Below are positions 24,039 to 32,141 of a stretch of DNA of 64,000 bases, piece by piece; the stretch's first letter is position 1; every line of letters starts with the position of its first letter. The notes under the pieces were generated by a model. It worked only from the letters and a program-made list of their open reading frames with translations, ran no database searches and had not been told where the DNA came from. Made by a program: the position numbers and the translations under genes. The stretch is taken from positions 38,960 through 102,959 of the forward strand of contig JAXDIG010000029.1 in the NCBI GenBank assembly GCA_034664125.1. Direction: 5' to 3'. This DNA is from JACVRW01 sp034664125. GTDB taxonomy: Bacteria; Actinomycetota; Thermoleophilia; Solirubrobacterales; Thermoleophilaceae.

Positions 24039-25705
24039 ACGACCTCCGAAGCCGCAGCCGGGTCATCCTCGATGGCCCGGATCGCGCCCAGGCGCGCGCT
24101 TACCTGAAGGGGGTCGGCTTCGACGACGACGCCCTGAAGCGCCCGATCGTGGGCATCGCCAACACCTGGACCGAGACGATGCCGTGCAACTTCCACCTGC
24201 GCCGGCTCGCCGAGAAGGTCAAGGAGGGCGTGCGCGCCGCGGGCGGCACTCCGATGGAGTTCAACACCGTCGCGATCTCCGACGGGATCACGATGGGCAC
24301 CGAGGGCATGAAGACCTCGCTGATCAGCCGCGAGGTGATCGCGGACTCGATCGAGCTGGTCGCGCGCGGGCACATGTTCGACGCCGTGGTCGCCCTGTCC
24401 GGCTGCGACAAGACCATCCCCGGCTGCGTGATGGCGCTGGCCCGCCTCGACGTACCGAGCCTGATGCTCTACGGGGGCTCGATCGCCCCGGGCAGGTGGC
24501 GCGGCAAGGACGTGACCATCCAGGACGTCTTCGAGGGGATCGGGGCCCACGCGGCCGGACGCCTCACCGACGACGAGCTCACCGACCTCGAGAACCACGC
24601 CAGCCCGGGCGCCGGGGCCTGCGGTGGCCAGTTCACCGCCAACACGATGGCTATGGCATTCGAGGTGCTCGGCATCTCTCCGATGGGCAGCTCGATGGTC
24701 CCCGCCGAGGACGGCAAGAAGGGCAAGGTGGCGGAGGAGTGCGGCCGCCTCGTGATGGACGTGCTCGAGCGCGACCTGCGCCCCAGCCGCATCATCACGA
24801 AGGACGCCCTGGAGAACGCGATCGCCGCCGGGGCGATGTCGGGCGGGTCGACCAACCTCGTGCTGCATCTGCTGGCCGTCGCCAAGGAGGCCGGCGTGCC
24901 GCTCGAGCTGGAGGACTTCGACCGCATCGCCTGGGGGACGCCGCTGCTGTGCGACCTCAAGCCGGGCGGCCGCTACGTGGCCACCGACCTCTACCGCGCC
25001 GGTGGCGTGCCGCTCGTGATCCGCCGCCTGCACGAGGCGGGGCTGCTGCACGAGGACGCGCTCACGGTTACCGGCCAGACGATCGGCGAGGTGGCGAGCC
25101 TGGCCGAGGAGGCCGAGGGCCAGGACGTGGTGCGGCCGGTCGACAACCCGATCAAGCCCAACGGCGGCTTCGCGATCCTGCGCGGCAACCTCGCCCCGGA
25201 GGGGTGCGTGGTCAAGCTCTCCGGACACGGGCGCATGGAGCACCGCGGCCCCGCGCGGGTCTTCGAGTCGGAGGAGGACGCCTTCGCGGCCGTCATGGCG
25301 AAGTCGATCCAGCCCGGCGAGGTTGTCGTGATCCGCAACGAGGGCCCCACGGGCGGCCCCGGCATGCGCGAGATGCTGCACGTGACGGCCGCGCTGGTGG
25401 GGGAGGGACTGGGCGACTCGGTCGCGCTGCTGACCGACGGCCGGTTCTCGGGCGCCACGCACGGCTTCATGGCCGGCCATGTGGCACCGGAGGCGCCGCA
25501 CGGCGGCCCGATCGCGGCGGTACGAGACGGCGACACGGTGGTGTTCGACGTGGCGAACCGCGAGCTCAACGTGGAGCTCAGCGACGAGGAGATCGCCGAG
25601 CGGCTGCGCGACTACGAGCCGCCGGAGCCGAAGTACCGCACGGGCGTGCTCGGGAAGTACGCGCGGCTCGTCGGGTCGGCGTCGGAAGGCGCCGTAACCG
25701 GCTAG
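24035..25705 (+). CDS. ilvD: dihydroxy-acid dehydratase IlvD
   Basis: IlvD dehydrates dihydroxy-acids in valine, leucine and isoleucine synthesis using an iron-sulfur cluster. Cluster cysteines lie in LSGCDKTIPGC and GAGACGGQFTANTMAMAFEV. The Mg-binding lysine is in CDKT. Later blocks include GGSTNLVLHLLAVA, NGGFAILRGNLAPEGCVVK, GPARVFESEEDAF, NEGPTGGPGMREML, TDGRFSGATHGFMAGHVAPEA. At 556 residues it is full length. The start GTG overlaps the previous stop. Confidence 0.97.
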   Translation: MNDLRSRSRVILDGPDRAQARAYLKGVGFDDDALKRPIVGIANTWTETMPCNFHLRRLAEKVKEGVRAAGGTPMEFNTVAISDGITMGTEGMKTSLISREVIADSIELVARGHMFDAVVALSGCDKTIPGCVMALARLDVPSLMLYGGSIAPGRWRGKDVTIQDVFEGIGAHAAGRLTDDELTDLENHASPGAGACGGQFTANTMAMAFEVLGISPMGSSMVPAEDGKKGKVAEECGRLVMDVLERDLRPSRIITKDALENAIAAGAMSGGSTNLVLHLLAVAKEAGVPLELEDFDRIAWGTPLLCDLKPGGRYVATDLYRAGGVPLVIRRLHEAGLLHEDALTVTGQTIGEVASLAEEAEGQDVVRPVDNPIKPNGGFAILRGNLAPEGCVVKLSGHGRMEHRGPARVFESEEDAFAAVMAKSIQPGEVVVIRNEGPTGGPGMREMLHVTAALVGEGLGDSVALLTDGRFSGATHGFMAGHVAPEAPHGGPIAAVRDGDTVVFDVANRELNVELSDEEIAERLRDYEPPEPKYRTGVLGKYARLVGSASEGAVTG

Positions 25706-25725
25706 CCGGCCTCGGACGCGGCGGG

Positions 25726-26715
25726 CTACGCCACCTGTGACTGGCCCTCGGCCGGCTGCTTGTCCGCCGCCGGGCCGCGCTCCGCCAGGAACTCCATCAT
25801 CAGGTCGTTGAAGGCGCCGGGGCGCTCGGCCATCGGGATGTGGCCGGTGTCGGTCATCACGACCTTCCGGCTGTCGGAGATCAGGCGCTCGAACTCCTGG
25901 GCGTCCTTGACCGGGATGATCGAGTCCTTCTCGCCCCACACGATCAGGGTCGGCTGGCGGATGTCCGGCAATCTGTCGCGGAAGTCGTAGTCGAGGTTGG
26001 CGCGCAGGGCGTCGTCGAAGCCGGGCTTGCCCGTGCCCTTGAAGAAGCCCTCGTAGGCGAGGTCCGGCTTCAGCAGCGACGGGTGGCGCGCCACCAGCGC
26101 CAGCGCCATGTGGCGGGACTTCGGTCGCGCCGCGATGTCCCGGTGCCGCGCCGCGCCGTACGACGCCACCGCGGTCGCGATCCGGCCGAGGGCCATGATC
26201 GGCCGCTGGGCCAGATCCGCGCTGGTGATCCCCGCGGCCGAGACCAGCAGCAGCTGGTCGACTCGCTCGGGGACCTGGATCGCGACCTCCGCGGCGATGT
26301 AGCCACCCATCGAGTTGCCGACGATGTCCACGCGCCCCAGGCCGAGCCGGTCGGCGAGCGCGTCCACCTGGCGTCCGTAGCCGGGGATCGTGATCTTCTC
26401 GCGCGGCATCGGCGACAGACCGAAGCCGGGCAGATCGAGCGCGATCACGCGCCTCTCCTGTGCCGCGCGCGGGATGTTCTCCAGCCAGTTCTGCCACTGC
26501 CCGCCGAGCCCGTGGACGAACACGATCGGCTCGCGCTCGCCGGAGCCGATGTCCACGTAGTTGATCCGCGCGCCCTCGACCTCGACCTGGTGCAGGTGCC
26601 TGGGCCAGTCGATCCGGCGCCAGTCCGGCTGGGCCGTCTCGCCGTAGCCGTGGCCGGCGCGCCGCGCCGCTCTCACGCCTGCCGGCCGTGCGGTGGGGAC
26701 GAAGTACCTGGGCAT
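25726..26715 (-). CDS. alpha/beta hydrolase
   Basis: This is a 329-residue alpha/beta-hydrolase-fold protein. VFVHGLGGQWQNW holds the oxyanion hole, VDIVGNSMGGYIAAEVA holds the nucleophile Ser135, VWGEKDSIIPV the acid and DTGHIPMAERP the histidine. An N-terminal stretch of about 40 residues precedes the core. The substrate is unknown, and the fold and lid (about 160-235) resemble esterases and C-C bond hydrolases. It is divergent from the HAD gene with a shared -10 region. Confidence 0.9.
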   Translation of the reverse strand: MPRYFVPTARPAGVRAARRAGHGYGETAQPDWRRIDWPRHLHQVEVEGARINYVDIGSGEREPIVFVHGLGGQWQNWLENIPRAAQERRVIALDLPGFGLSPMPREKITIPGYGRQVDALADRLGLGRVDIVGNSMGGYIAAEVAIQVPERVDQLLLVSAAGITSADLAQRPIMALGRIATAVASYGAARHRDIAARPKSRHMALALVARHPSLLKPDLAYEGFFKGTGKPGFDDALRANLDYDFRDRLPDIRQPTLIVWGEKDSIIPVKDAQEFERLISDSRKVVMTDTGHIPMAERPGAFNDLMMEFLAERGPAADKQPAEGQSQVA

Positions 26716-26723
26716 CTGGCTTC

Positions 26724-26730
26724 TAGGGTA
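26724..26730. promoter_or_regulatory. overlapping divergent -10 boxes (hydrolase / HAD)
   Basis: TAGGGTA reads TAGGGT on the plus strand (7 nt before GTG 26737) and TACCCT on the minus strand (9 nt before ATG 26715). The same bases can serve both directions, so the two genes probably compete for one promoter. Confidence 0.55.
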
Positions 26731-26736
26731 CGGCCC

Positions 26737-27303
26737 GTGGCGAAAATAGCGCTGGACATCGACTCGACCCTGCATCCCTACTGGGATCTCCTGCAGCGGG
26801 TGGTGCGCGAGCGCTACGGCGTGGAGCTGCCCTACGAGGAGCAGTACGAGTGGGGCATCACAGCCCTGGAGCGCGACGCCGTGATCCACTGCGTCGAGGA
26901 GACGCACTCCGACGAGAACATCCTCGCCGGGGTGCCGTACGAGCAGGCCGTCGAGACGGTGCGCGACTGGCACGCCCAGGGACACTGGATCCACGTGACC
27001 AGCCACCGGCGCGTCCAGACCTCGGACGCGACGGCGCGCTGGCTCGAGGCGATCGGGATGCCGTACGACGACCTGCACTGCTCGTTCGACAAGGTCACGC
27101 GCTGCGCCGAGCTGGGCATCCACGTGCTGGTCGACGACAGCCCGATCAACATCGTGCGGGCCAGCGAGGCGGGGATCCTGCCGGCCACGCTCGTACACCC
27201 GTGGAACCAAGAGGTCGTGGAGCGCGACGGCGTGATCGCGGCGGCCGATTGGACCGGGCTGCGCTCCAAGCTGGACCCGGTGCTGGAGCGGCTCGGGACG
27301 TAA
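26737..27303 (+). CDS. HAD-superfamily phosphatase, 5'-nucleotidase (NT5C) like
   Basis: The 188-residue protein begins VAKIALDIDSTLHPYW, giving the HAD nucleophile/acid pair Asp7 and Asp9 (DxDST). Motif II is HVTSHRR, and motif IV is HVLVDDSPINI. The cap region includes YEWGITALERDAVIHCVEETH. The pattern resembles the deoxy-5'-nucleotidase (NT5C-type) group. The substrate is not known. The start GTG 26737 has a TAGGGT box 7 nt upstream. Confidence 0.82.
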   Translation: MAKIALDIDSTLHPYWDLLQRVVRERYGVELPYEEQYEWGITALERDAVIHCVEETHSDENILAGVPYEQAVETVRDWHAQGHWIHVTSHRRVQTSDATARWLEAIGMPYDDLHCSFDKVTRCAELGIHVLVDDSPINIVRASEAGILPATLVHPWNQEVVERDGVIAAADWTGLRSKLDPVLERLGT

Positions 27304-27350
27304 ACAGCGGCTGGGGGGAGGGGGTTGGTGCCCAACCGGCCCTGCCCGGC

Positions 27351-27399
27351 CACGAGTCTGACTTTGACCCTGTAATAGGCCGACAAAGTCAGACTCGTG
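27351..27399 (+). repeat. perfect 15-bp inverted repeat
   Basis: CACGAGTCTGACTTT (27351-27365) pairs exactly with AAAGTCAGACTCGTG (27385-27399) across a 19-nt loop. Its base composition is less GC-rich than the surroundings. It lies between convergent genes. Bases 27303-27316 also match the outer end of repeat copy B (AACAGCGGCTGGGG). Confidence 0.93.
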
Positions 27400-27400
27400 A

Positions 27401-27416
27401 GGCGCGAGCGCCTTTT
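27401..27416 (+). terminator. intrinsic terminator of the HAD gene
   Basis: GGCG/CGCC with a CGAG loop is followed by TTTT, directly after the long inverted repeat. The rest of 27304-27473 holds no gene. Confidence 0.55.
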
Positions 27417-27473
27417 CGGCCGCCCTGGTTGCCGCAGTTAGCGCGGCCGGGACCCACAGAGCGGGACCGGTCC

Positions 27474-28187
27474 CTACACGTACCCGAACCGCTCGAGCAC
27501 CGGGATCTCGTGGATCTGCGGCGGCTGGAGGTGGTCCCAGAGGATGCCCGGCGGCCGGGGGTGGGCTCCGTCCACCTCGATCACCGCGCGCGGGGTGGCC
27601 ACCAGTCCGACGGGGATGTCGTGGGCGGTCATCAGCAGGTTCTCGCGCAGGATCTGGATCGGGTGGACCGTCGTTGCGATCACCGTGCGGCGGTCGATCT
27701 TGCCGCTCTCGCACAGCAGCGCGTATTCGAGGTCGGAGAAGCCGCCGCCCTTGCCCACCCGGGCGCCCTTCAGGTTGACCGCCACCGACCCGGTCAGGAC
27801 CAGGTCCAGGTCGGGCACCTGGTCGAGGTCGATCACCCTGCCGTGGCGCAGGGCCCCCTTGATGGTCGCCGCCTCGCGCAGCTGCGTGGCGTCCAGCCGG
27901 CGCGGGTCGAGCAGGCGGAACGGGTGCTGGTCGCGCAGCCGCGGCACCGCCATCACGAGCACCTTGCCCTGCTCCAGCGCGAGGCGCCGCGCGTGCGTCT
28001 GGGGCGAGTCCGGGTTTGCCTTCAGGGTCTGGGCATTGGTCCAGGCCGGGTGGCGGGCGAGCCGCTCGGCCGCTCCCTTGGCCCCCGCGAAGTTGGGGAT
28101 GCGACCCTCCGCCCCTGGGAAGCGCGACACCCCGTCGCGGTCCATCGCGCGCCAGACGTCTGCCCGCACGTCGTCCTTTGAGCGCAT
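27474..28187 (-). CDS. 5-formyltetrahydrofolate cyclo-ligase family protein
   Basis: This 237-residue protein resembles the MTHFS (5-FCL) family, which converts 5-formyl-THF to methenyl-THF. An N-terminal helix RADVWRAMDRDGVSRFPG is followed by NAQTLKANPDSPQ and VLVMAVPRL. GSVAVNLKGARVGKGGGFSDLEYALL is the nucleotide/phosphate loop, and VIATTVHPIQIL and LWDHLQPPQIHEIPVL close it. The group to which it belongs is larger than the E. coli enzyme (182) and may act on another substrate. The start ATG 28187 is chosen because TACGAT lies 9 nt upstream. GTG 28229 is an alternative. Confidence 0.85.
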   Translation of the reverse strand: MRSKDDVRADVWRAMDRDGVSRFPGAEGRIPNFAGAKGAAERLARHPAWTNAQTLKANPDSPQTHARRLALEQGKVLVMAVPRLRDQHPFRLLDPRRLDATQLREAATIKGALRHGRVIDLDQVPDLDLVLTGSVAVNLKGARVGKGGGFSDLEYALLCESGKIDRRTVIATTVHPIQILRENLLMTAHDIPVGLVATPRAVIEVDGAHPRPPGILWDHLQPPQIHEIPVLERFGYV

Positions 28188-28196
28188 CGAGGCAAG

Positions 28197-28202
28197 ATCG
28201 TA
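28197..28202 (-). promoter_or_regulatory. -10 box of the 5-FCL-family gene
   Basis: TACGAT on the minus strand ends 9 nt before ATG 28187. Confidence 0.5.
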
Positions 28203-28241
28203 ACGTCGCCTCCGGGGCCTCTCTGACACACTCGAACGTCG

Positions 28242-29138
28242 ATGGCTGAGCCAACCCGCACACCCCTCTCGCTACGCGAGCGGCGGCGCGAGCCCCGCAA
28301 CGCCGACCTCGTGCCGGCGGAGACGCTCAAGTCCCACCTGCCCGGCGTGGAGCCCGAGCGGCGCCTGAACGACTGGGGCCGCTCCGAGCGCGTCGAAGGT
28401 GCCTTCGACGCGACCGTCGTCGAGTTCTTCTACCGCCACTGGTTCCGCGCCGAGGTGGAGGGCATCGAGAACGTGCCGGCCGCCGGCGGCGCGCTGCTCG
28501 TGTCGAACCACTCGGGCGCCCTGCCGCCGGACGCCGCGATGATCGGCAAGGCGATCCGCGAGGAGCACACCCACCCGCGCCCGCTCAACATCACGGTCGA
28601 GCACTTCTTCAAGGGCTACCCGGGCTTCTCGATGCTGACCTCCAAGATCGGCTGCGTGCCCGCGCACCCGGCCAACGTGCACCGGCTGCTGTTCGACGAG
28701 GAGCAGCTCGTGCTGGTCTTCCCCGAGGGGCGCAAGGGCACCGAGAAGCTCTACAAGGACCGCTACCGGCTGCGCCGCTTCGGCCGCGGCGGCTTCGTCG
28801 AAGCGGCCATGCGGGCGCGCGTCCCGATCGTGCCCGTCTGCGTGGTGGGGGCCGAGGAGGCGGCGCCCGTGTTCGCGCAGCTGGGCGTCTTCAAGCGCCT
28901 CACCGGGCTGATCTACTTCCCGATCACGCCGACGTTCCCGCACTTCGGCCTGCTCGGGATGCTCGGCTACCTTCCCGCCAAGTTCAAGATCCGCTTCCTG
29001 GAGCCGATCCGCTTCGACGACGAGGGCATGCACGAGGACAAGGCACTGGTCCAGACGGTCGCGCACGACATCCGCGCGCGCATCCAGGAGAACCTCTGGG
29101 ACATGCTCGCCCGGCGCAGGTCGGTGTGGTTCGGATGA
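28242..29138 (+). CDS. PlsC-like lysophospholipid acyltransferase
   Basis: The 298-residue protein has a PlsC-type acyltransferase core at about residues 80-225. The histidine-aspartate site reads NHSGALPPDA, with six rather than four residues between His and Asp, a spacing I recall from an actinobacterial subgroup. VFPEGRKGTEKLYK is the glycerol-phosphate-binding block, and VPIVPVCVVGAEEAAP follows. It probably acylates a glycerolipid or glycolipid at the membrane. It overlaps the SDR gene by 4 bp (ATGA). A weak box CACACT lies 9 nt before the ATG. Confidence 0.87.
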   Translation: MAEPTRTPLSLRERRREPRNADLVPAETLKSHLPGVEPERRLNDWGRSERVEGAFDATVVEFFYRHWFRAEVEGIENVPAAGGALLVSNHSGALPPDAAMIGKAIREEHTHPRPLNITVEHFFKGYPGFSMLTSKIGCVPAHPANVHRLLFDEEQLVLVFPEGRKGTEKLYKDRYRLRRFGRGGFVEAAMRARVPIVPVCVVGAEEAAPVFAQLGVFKRLTGLIYFPITPTFPHFGLLGMLGYLPAKFKIRFLEPIRFDDEGMHEDKALVQTVAHDIRARIQENLWDMLARRRSVWFG

Positions 29139-30685
29139 CGATGGACTCCCGCCGCATCCTGGTCACGGGCCTGTCGACCTACTGGGGCGGCCGCCTCGCC
29201 CAGGCGCTCGAGGCCTTCGACGAGGTAGAGGCGGTCATCGGCGTCGACAACGAGGAGCCGCAGGTCGAGCTGGAGCGCACCGAGTACGTGAAGGTGGGCG
29301 CCCAGCACGCGCTGCTGCGGCGCGTGGTCGAGGCGGCCGAGATCGACACCGTCGTGGACACGCGACTGGTCGTGGACTCCACGACCACCACCTCGGCCAA
29401 GGCCCACGAGAACAACATCATCGGGACGATGAACATCCTGGCGGCCTGCTCGGGAGCCGGCTCGCCCGTGCGCAAGGTGGTCTTCAAGTCGTCGGCCCAC
29501 TACTACGGCTGCGAGCAGGACGACCCCGCCTTCTTCGACGAGTCGATGGGGCGTCCGCACCCGCCGCGGACGCCGATCGAGCGCGACATCGTCGAGGCGG
29601 AGGCCTCCCTCAACGAGTTCGCCGAGAAGAATCCCAGCGTCGCCGTCACGATCCTGCGCTTCGCGAACGTGCTCGGGCCGGACGTGCGCACCTCTCACAT
29701 CGGCCTGTTCAGGCTGCCCGCGGTCCCGATGATCCTCGGCTTCGACCCGCGCTACCAGTTCGCCCACGAGGACGACATCGTCCACGCGCTCGAGCACGCG
29801 GTGAAGCAGTCCGTGCCGGGCGTCTACAACGTGGCGGGCGACGGCGTGCTGGCGCTGAGCGAGGTGGCCGGCCTGCTCGGCAAGCCGTATGCCCCGGTGC
29901 TGCCCTTCTGGGGCACCGGCCTGGCCGCCTCCGCGCTGCGGCGGGTGGGCGTGAACATCCCTCCCGAAACCCTCCAGCAGCTGCGCTTCGGCCGCGGCAT
30001 CGACAACCGCCGCTTCAAGGCGACCGGCTTCCGCTACCAGTACACGAGCCGCGAGGCGGTGCTCAAGCTGGGGGAGCACCTGCGACTGCACCCTCTGGTG
30101 CGCGGCGGCCATGAGCCCTACCGCTACGAGCGCGAGGTGGAGGACTTCCTGCGCTGGAGCCCTCACGTCAAGAATGCCCGCGACAAGTCACTCGGCTCGC
30201 TCAGCCGCGACCAGCTGAGCGAGCTCCAGCGGCTCCTGTCCGGCTACACGGACGTGGTCGACGCCACCGGGGCCGACCAGGAGGACCGCGTGCGGGCGGC
30301 CGAGCGCGCCGCCGAGAAGGCCGTCCAGCGGGCGAAGAAGGCGGAGCAGCGCGCCGCGGAGGCGGCGCTGAAGGCCACCGAGCGCGCCAAGAAGGCCGAG
30401 CGCCGGGCCGGCGCGGCCGCCGAGGAGGCGGTCCAGCGCGTGACCGCGGACGCCGACCGCCGCGCCCGCGAGCACGCCGAGGGGGACGAGCGGCGCGCGC
30501 AGGCCGCGGCCTCGCCGGTCGAGCACTACGACGACCTGGCCGCCGAGGAGGTGATCGCGCTGCTGGCCTCGCTGGAGCGCGACGACCTGCAGACACTGCG
30601 CGAGTACGAGCGCCGCCACGGCAACCGCGCGCGCGTGCTGGCGGCGATCGAGTCGGTGCTCGCCAGGCGCGAAACCCACGTTTAG
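29135..30685 (+). CDS. NAD-dependent epimerase/dehydratase fused to an Ala-rich coiled coil and small helical domain
   Basis: Residues 1 to about 330 are an extended SDR: LVTGLSTYWGGRLAQALE replaces the usual GxxGxxG with GLSTYWGG, KVVFKSSAHYYG marks the active region, and VTILRFANVLGPD follows. Residues about 385-461 are a charged Ala/Glu/Lys/Arg coiled coil (AAEKAVQRAKKAEQRAAEAA). Residues 462-516 form a helical domain, YDDLAAEEVIALLASLERDD with LREYERRHGNRARVLAAIE. It overlaps the acyltransferase and may act in the same lipid pathway. The substrate is unknown. Confidence 0.83.
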   Translation: MTMDSRRILVTGLSTYWGGRLAQALEAFDEVEAVIGVDNEEPQVELERTEYVKVGAQHALLRRVVEAAEIDTVVDTRLVVDSTTTTSAKAHENNIIGTMNILAACSGAGSPVRKVVFKSSAHYYGCEQDDPAFFDESMGRPHPPRTPIERDIVEAEASLNEFAEKNPSVAVTILRFANVLGPDVRTSHIGLFRLPAVPMILGFDPRYQFAHEDDIVHALEHAVKQSVPGVYNVAGDGVLALSEVAGLLGKPYAPVLPFWGTGLAASALRRVGVNIPPETLQQLRFGRGIDNRRFKATGFRYQYTSREAVLKLGEHLRLHPLVRGGHEPYRYEREVEDFLRWSPHVKNARDKSLGSLSRDQLSELQRLLSGYTDVVDATGADQEDRVRAAERAAEKAVQRAKKAEQRAAEAALKATERAKKAERRAGAAAEEAVQRVTADADRRAREHAEGDERRAQAAASPVEHYDDLAAEEVIALLASLERDDLQTLREYERRHGNRARVLAAIESVLARRETHV

Positions 30686-30754
30686 CAGGGAGCTTTGCGC
30701 GCGCGGATTAGCGCAATCGCGCTGTCAGGGATAGCCGTTCGCCGCACTCGCCCG

Positions 30755-30760
30755 TAGACT
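30755..30760 (+). promoter_or_regulatory. -10 box upstream of the L,D-transpeptidase
   Basis: TAGACT predicts a start near 30767 and a leader of about 26 nt for ATG 30793. Confidence 0.4.
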
Positions 30761-30792
30761 GAGTGGGGGCGGTAGGCGCCGCTCACGCTCGC

Positions 30793-31824
30793 ATGAGGCA
30801 GAAGTCGTTCATCTTCGTTGCCGTCCTCCTGGTGGTCCTGGTCGGAGGCGCGGTGGCCGCTTACGCGTACGACTCGTCGCGCGATGACGTGATCGCCGAG
30901 GGCGTCACGGTGGCGGGCGTCGACGTGGGCGGCATGCGTGTCCACCAGGCGCGCCAGGTGATCGGCCGGGAGCTGCGCCAGCCGTTGGAGCGGCCCATCT
31001 CGGTGGTGCACGCCGGCAAGCACTTCAGCCTCTCCGCCAAGGACGCCGGCGTGCATGCGGACGTGGCCGGCATGGTCGACGAGGCGCTCTCGAAGAGCCG
31101 CGAGGGCAGCATCATCAGCCGCGTGACGCGCGACCTGACCGGCGGCGAGGAGCACGCCCAGGTCCCCGCGCGGGTGACCTACGACGACGCGGCCATCGAC
31201 GGCCTCGTCAAGCGGGTGAGCGGCAGCCTGAACCGCAAGGCGCGCGACGCCGAGGTCGACTTCCCGTCGCTCGACAAGGTCAAGGAGCACACCGGCGTCG
31301 CGGTCAAGGCCGCTGTGCTGCGCCAGCGCCTGGCCCAGGCGCTCACGGTTCCCGGTGTGGCCCGCCGGGTCAAGGCGCCGGTGCGGATCACACGGCCGAA
31401 GGTCACCCAGAAGCAGCTGGCCGACAAGTACCCGGTCCTGCTCGTGGCCGACCGCAACCACTTCAAGCTGCGCCTCTACAAGCAGCTGACCCTGGTCAAG
31501 GAGTACACCGTGGCCGTCGGGGCGCTCGGATTCGACACGCCGGCCGGGCTCTACCACATCCAGAACAAGCAGGTCGACCCGACCTGGAACGTGCCCGACA
31601 GCGACTGGGCGGGCGATCTGGCCGGCAAGTCCATTCCGCCGGGCCCGGACAACCCGCTCAAGGCGCGCTGGCTGGGGATCTTCGATGGCGCCGGCATCCA
31701 CGGCACCGACCAGACCTACTCGCTCGGCAGCGCCGCCTCCCACGGCTGCCTCCGCATGGCGATCCCGGACGTCATAGAGCTCTATGACCAGGTGCCGGTC
31801 GGAGCGCCGATCTACATCGCCTGA
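30793..31824 (+). CDS. L,D-transpeptidase (YkuD) with PG-binding-4 domain
   Basis: This enzyme makes 3-3 cross-links in peptidoglycan outside the membrane. Residues 6-27 form a signal anchor (FIFVAVLLVVLVGGAVAAYA). A PG_binding_4-type domain spans about 35-200. The YkuD domain (about 210-343) starts YPVLLVADRNHFKLRLYK and contains GIHGTDQTYSLGSAASHGCLRM, with the catalytic His and Cys in SHGC. The length of 343 is usual for the actinobacterial type. The start is ATG 30793. Confidence 0.95.
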   Translation: MRQKSFIFVAVLLVVLVGGAVAAYAYDSSRDDVIAEGVTVAGVDVGGMRVHQARQVIGRELRQPLERPISVVHAGKHFSLSAKDAGVHADVAGMVDEALSKSREGSIISRVTRDLTGGEEHAQVPARVTYDDAAIDGLVKRVSGSLNRKARDAEVDFPSLDKVKEHTGVAVKAAVLRQRLAQALTVPGVARRVKAPVRITRPKVTQKQLADKYPVLLVADRNHFKLRLYKQLTLVKEYTVAVGALGFDTPAGLYHIQNKQVDPTWNVPDSDWAGDLAGKSIPPGPDNPLKARWLGIFDGAGIHGTDQTYSLGSAASHGCLRMAIPDVIELYDQVPVGAPIYIA

Positions 31825-31868
31825 GCCGCAAGCGCGCGGCTCGGCCGCGTGCGCGCGATTGCCAACCG

Positions 31869-32141
31869 TCAGGGGCCGATCTGGTCGATCGGCACCTCTT
31901 CCCAGCCGCGCTCCGCCAGGAGGTTCTTGCGGTTCGTGTGTCGAATGCAGAGCGTGCCGATGAAGACGCCCCGTTCGCGCTTGCGCAAGACCGTGTACCA
32001 CATAGTCGAGGCGTCGTCCGGGCCCTGGATCGGATGCCAGGGCCGGCGTGGCTTGTCGAGCTCGTCCACCAGCCCGGCCTCGGTCAGCTGAGGACGCGTG
32101 GCCACCCGCCCGTCATCCGTGTTGACGAAGAACTCACCCAC
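31869..32141 (-). CDS. small protein of unknown function, antisense to the recombinase start
   Basis: The 90-residue product reads MGEFFVNTDDGRVATRPQLT, has a WHPIQGPDDASTMWYTVLRK block and ends LLAERGWEEVPIDQIGP. Its composition (Trp, Tyr, Asn, Ile) is unlike a shadow frame in this GC-rich genome. GTG 32141 is supported by TAGCCT 8 nt upstream. I do not recognise the family. Its 5' end overlaps the opposite-strand recombinase gene, so one or both starts may need revision. Confidence 0.62.
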   Translation of the reverse strand: MGEFFVNTDDGRVATRPQLTEAGLVDELDKPRRPWHPIQGPDDASTMWYTVLRKRERGVFIGTLCIRHTNRKNLLAERGWEEVPIDQIGP

